Shown here one piece after another: positions 6,800 to 8,161 of a stretch of 8,161 nucleotides of DNA (position 1 is its first letter; each line of letters opens with the position of its first letter). The DNA is from an uncultured Porphyromonadaceae bacterium (GTDB lineage Bacteria > Bacteroidota > Bacteroidia > Bacteroidales > Muribaculaceae): the NCBI GenBank assembly GCA_947174735.1, contig CAMWKC010000089.1, forward strand, positions 1-8,161, given 5' to 3'. The notes under the pieces were generated by a model that was not told the DNA's origin, searched no databases, and worked only from the letters and a program-made list of their open reading frames with translations. A program made the position numbers and the translations under genes.

Positions 6800-6835
6800 C
6801 GGTCAATCCCGCCGAGCGGTTATTTTCCTTGACCG
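6800..6835 (+). repeat. Nested hairpin
   Basis: CGGTCAA (6800-6806) is the exact reverse complement of TTGACCG (6829-6835). Within it CCGC (6809-6812) pairs with GCGG (6816-6819) around a CGA loop. The nearest T-tract (about 6850-6855) is 14 bases beyond the stem, so this is not a standard intrinsic terminator in either direction. Confidence 0.45.
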
Positions 6836-6869
6836 AAAGAATAAAACACTTTTTTCATGACTTTGATAT

Positions 6870-6908
6870 GTTTTTCTAAGGCCTTATCTCTTTGCCTTGA
6901 TAGAAAAC
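6870..6908 (+). repeat. Bulged hairpin
   Basis: TTTTCT (6872-6877) pairs with AGAAAA (6902-6907) and AAGGC (6878-6882) pairs with GCCTT (6894-6898). A three-base bulge (6899-6901) sits on the right arm and the loop is 11 nt. It is 11 bp in total and has no T-tract after it on either strand. Confidence 0.45.
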
Positions 6909-6914
6909 ACATAA

Positions 6915-6943
6915 TTGTCTAAATTTTGGGTTATATACTTTAG
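6915..6943 (+). promoter_or_regulatory. Possible promoter for a short transcript
   Basis: TTG at 6915-6917 and TACTTTAG at 6936-6943 resemble the Bacteroidota -33 (TTTG/TTG) and -7 (TAnnTTTG) elements at 18-bp spacing, with one mismatch in the -7 box (A for T). The predicted start near 6950 falls just before the hairpin at 6955. AT-rich intergenic DNA gives such matches by chance, so confidence is low. Confidence 0.3.
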
Positions 6944-6954
6944 TAATTTCACAT

Positions 6955-7010
6955 CATTCGGTCGGTACGGAAGCTGCAAATACCTTCGTATTTACAGAAC
7001 CGTCCGAATG
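6955..7010 (+). repeat. Large two-tier inverted repeat
   Basis: CATTCGG (6955-6961) pairs with CCGAATG (7004-7010). After a T-T mismatch, CGGT (6963-6966) pairs with ACCG (6999-7002). A seven-base asymmetric bulge (6967-6973) separates this from an inner stem in which CTG-c-AAATAC (6974-6983) pairs with GTATTT-a-CAG (6988-6997) around a CTTC tetraloop, with one mismatch. That is 20 base pairs in 56 nt. There is no T-tract directly after it on either strand, so it is structured but not itself a terminator. Confidence 0.7.
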
Positions 7011-7014
7011 GCAG

Positions 7015-7049
7015 AATACGGCTGTCGTGAGACAGTCGTATTTTGTTTT
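7015..7049 (+). terminator. Intrinsic terminator, rightward
   Basis: AATACGGCTGTC (7015-7026) pairs with GACAGTCGTATT (7031-7042) as a 12-bp stem with one G-T wobble, closed by a GTGA (GNRA) tetraloop, and runs into TTTTGTTTT (7041-7049). The T-tract lies on the right, so it stops + strand transcripts, either from ribH or from a local small RNA. On the - strand the stem is followed by a mixed sequence, so it is unlikely to end the Sel1 genes efficiently. Confidence 0.85.
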
Positions 7050-7067
7050 ATATCTTGTCTGAAATAA

Positions 7068-8027
7068 TTATTTACTAAGACGTTCCAAAGCTTCCTGGGC
7101 ATATTCACTACCTTGATCAGCAGCCTTACGATACCAATCTATAGCTTTAGCATAATCCTGTTCTACTATTTCTCCAAGCTCATACATCATTCCGAGGCGA
7201 TATTGTGCACGGGCATTTCCCTGATTGGCTGCCTTTAAATACCATTTCAAAGCTTCGTTATAGTCCTGTTCCACACCTTGGCCTAATTCATACATTCCTC
7301 CGAGACAGAATTGTGCACGGGAAGAACCTTGTGCTGCAGCTTTGCTAAACCAATCTAAGGCATCGTTGTATTTCTGAGCATTTACATACATTGTAGCAAG
7401 ATTACATTGTGCACGGGTATAACCCTGCTCAGCTGATTTACGATACCAAGTCATAGCTTCATTATCATTCTTTTTTACACCACGTCCATGAGTGAACATA
7501 AGGCCAATATAATTCTGAGCCTCTTTATCATCAGAAATAGTTGAAAACAGTTCGTATGCTGTTTTATAATCCTCGTCTTTATAGGCTTTAACAGCTTTTT
7601 CTCTGATAGTATCAATATCAGAAGAAGTAGAGAAACTACCTAACTCCGAATCTGACGCTTCCTTAAGTTTAAGCACGTATGTCATCTGACCTGTAAGATT
7701 TGGATAATTGTAATCCATAAATACTATATGCAAAGGAAGATGACGGTCAAAAATAAGTTTCACTTCCTTGGCATCATGAGTAAGGTATACCCATTTCTCC
7801 ATACCGCTACCGTCTATTTCTCCGACTACAGGTCCCTGAGCTTCGGCAATTTTATCATCAGTGTAGACCTTTACTAAGGCACACTTTTTACCATTATAAT
7901 CAACACGAGATTTTGTTCTTGCCGACAGATCATTCGGCACAATCTCAAAACTCTGTACTGTATATTCCTGCGCCAAAGCTAAGGCACAACTTAGAACACT
8001 TATAAAGATCAATATTATACTTTTCAT
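7068..8027 (-). CDS. Secreted Sel1-repeat protein with Bacteroidota N-terminal domain
   Basis: A 319-residue protein. Residues 1-19 form a signal peptide (basic start, hydrophobic core, ALA before Gln20), so the protein is exported, probably to the periplasm. Residues about 22-122 form a beta-rich domain (NDLSARTKSRVDYNGKKCAL, then EKWVYL and THDAKEVKLIF) that resembles, from memory, an N-terminal module in many Bacteroidales proteins carrying Sel1, TPR or formylglycine-enzyme-like domains. After a linker, about four Sel1-like repeats (about 170-310) follow, with the hallmarks A-x-x-x-LG-x-MY-x-x-G, W-Y-x-K-A-A-x-Q-G. The second repeat is four residues short. Sel1 repeats usually mediate protein contacts, and the partner is unknown. 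The ATG lies 2 bp after the stop of another Sel1-repeat gene, so the two are co-transcribed. Codon use is more AT-rich than in the + strand cluster. Confidence 0.9.
   Translation of the reverse strand: MKSIILIFISVLSCALALAQEYTVQSFEIVPNDLSARTKSRVDYNGKKCALVKVYTDDKIAEAQGPVVGEIDGSGMEKWVYLTHDAKEVKLIFDRHLPLHIVFMDYNYPNLTGQMTYVLKLKEASDSELGSFSTSSDIDTIREKAVKAYKDEDYKTAYELFSTISDDKEAQNYIGLMFTHGRGVKKNDNEAMTWYRKSAEQGYTRAQCNLATMYVNAQKYNDALDWFSKAAAQGSSRAQFCLGGMYELGQGVEQDYNEALKWYLKAANQGNARAQYRLGMMYELGEIVEQDYAKAIDWYRKAADQGSEYAQEALERLSK
7202..7417 (-). repeat. Tandem coding repeat: three copies of an identical 12-mer
   Basis: ATTGTGCACGGG occurs at 7202-7213, 7310-7321 and 7406-7417, spaced 108 and 96 bp. It encodes the RAQ junction of successive Sel1 repeats with identical codons (CGT GCA CAA). 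The 108-bp period equals 36 residues, the usual Sel1 unit. The shorter 96-bp step reflects the unit that lacks four residues. Codon identity suggests fairly recent duplication or gene conversion. Confidence 0.75.
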
Positions 8028-8029
8028 AA

Positions 8030-8161
8030 TTATAAACCATTAAGACGTTTTAAAGCAACTTTAGCATTAGTATGACCCCAGGAAGCTGCCTTACGGTACC
8101 AGTATTCGGCCGCCATATAAGACTGTTCGACTCCGCGGCCTTCCTCATACATCAGACCGAG
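8030..8161 (-). CDS. Sel1-repeat protein, C-terminal part (cut by window edge)
   Basis: On the - strand the last 43 codons of a gene are open from the window edge to a TAA at 8032-8030. They read as one Sel1 unit (LGLMYEEGRGVEQSYMAAEY, then WYRKAASWGHTNAKVALKRL) and a short tail. The repeat closely resembles those of the next gene, which starts two bases later. The pair is therefore a tandem array in one operon, probably from gene duplication. The N-terminal part, any signal peptide and the promoter lie outside the window. Confidence 0.85.
   Translation of the reverse strand, partial: LGLMYEEGRGVEQSYMAAEYWYRKAASWGHTNAKVALKRLNGL

Larger units (their letters stand above)
6552..6949 (+). other. 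Noncoding stretch rich in inverted repeats, downstream of ribH
   Basis: No open reading frame of credible length occurs here. The best is a 14-codon ORF from the ATG at 6719. The stretch is not featureless: inverted repeats lie at 6602-6615, 6621-6709, 6757-6793, 6800-6835 and 6870-6908. I looked for the hallmark sequences of tmRNA, RNase P RNA, SRP RNA and 6S RNA and did not recognise any. It may be a long 3' untranslated region of the ribH transcript, whose first convincing terminator is at 7015-7049. Alternatively it may encode a structured RNA or be decayed DNA between two gene clusters. Confidence 0.6.
6950..7049 (+). ncRNA. Candidate small structured RNA (about 100 nt)
   Basis: A weak promoter-like pair (6915-6943), a large two-tier hairpin (6955-7010) and a strong intrinsic terminator (7015-7049) follow one another directly, giving the layout of an independent small RNA gene of about 100 nt with no coding capacity. 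The seven bases joining the two hairpin outer arms of the first element are perfectly complementary. No known family is recognised. The alternative is that both hairpins simply form the 3' end of the ribH operon transcript. Transcription is inferred from sequence only. Confidence 0.35.

Noticed and set aside
6552..7014. tmRNA, RNase P RNA, SRP RNA or 6S RNA gene
   Set aside because: I looked for their hallmark segments (for example a 3' CCA end with tag codons, or the conserved RNase P core) and found none. Only a covariance-model search could exclude divergent forms.
7202..7417. CRISPR-like array because of an evenly spaced identical 12-mer
   Set aside because: The spacing is a multiple of three inside an intact reading frame and the 12-mer encodes the Sel1 RAQ junction. 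The intervening sequences are homologous repeats, not spacers.

Overview
The window looks like chromosomal DNA from a member of the Bacteroidales. The proteins match the Bacteroidota versions of Upp, RecF, RibH and a Kdo-pathway isomerase. Most starts have no clear Shine-Dalgarno sequence. A Bacteroidota-type -7 box (TATCTTTG, consensus TAnnTTTG) lies upstream of upp. The last genes carry an N-terminal domain plus Sel1 repeats in an arrangement common in gut Bacteroidales. A family within the order, such as Muribaculaceae, is only a guess.

Left part (about 67-6551, all + strand): two tightly packed gene blocks. The first is a HAD-family phosphatase overlapping ribF (riboflavin kinase/FAD synthetase) by 4 bp. 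After a 117-bp gap holding a probable promoter comes a run of seven genes: upp (uracil salvage), recF (recombination repair), a DUF721/DciA-like gene, a hotdog-fold thioesterase, a SIS-only arabinose-5-phosphate isomerase (kdsD-like, Kdo/LPS pathway), a TPR-like protein with a lysine/glutamate-rich tail, and ribH (lumazine synthase). Spacings range from a 4-bp overlap to about 40 bp, so one long operon is plausible. Its products serve flavin synthesis, pyrimidine salvage, DNA maintenance and envelope sugar synthesis.

Middle (6552-7067): a 516-bp gap between converging transcription units with no convincing gene. It holds several inverted repeats and ends in a strong GNRA-loop intrinsic terminator pointing right (7015-7049). 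A promoter-like pair just upstream (6915-6943) and a large two-tier hairpin (6955-7010) make a roughly 100-nt small RNA possible. Otherwise the stretch is a long structured 3' end of the ribH transcript.

Right part (7068-8161, - strand): a complete secreted Sel1-repeat protein. Two bases upstream of its start ends a second Sel1-repeat gene cut by the window edge, so this is a tandem operon of such genes. The region is visibly more AT-rich than the housekeeping cluster.

No complete exotic system such as defence, CRISPR or mobile elements is visible. The points most worth checking are the HAD-ribF coupling and the structured noncoding gap.
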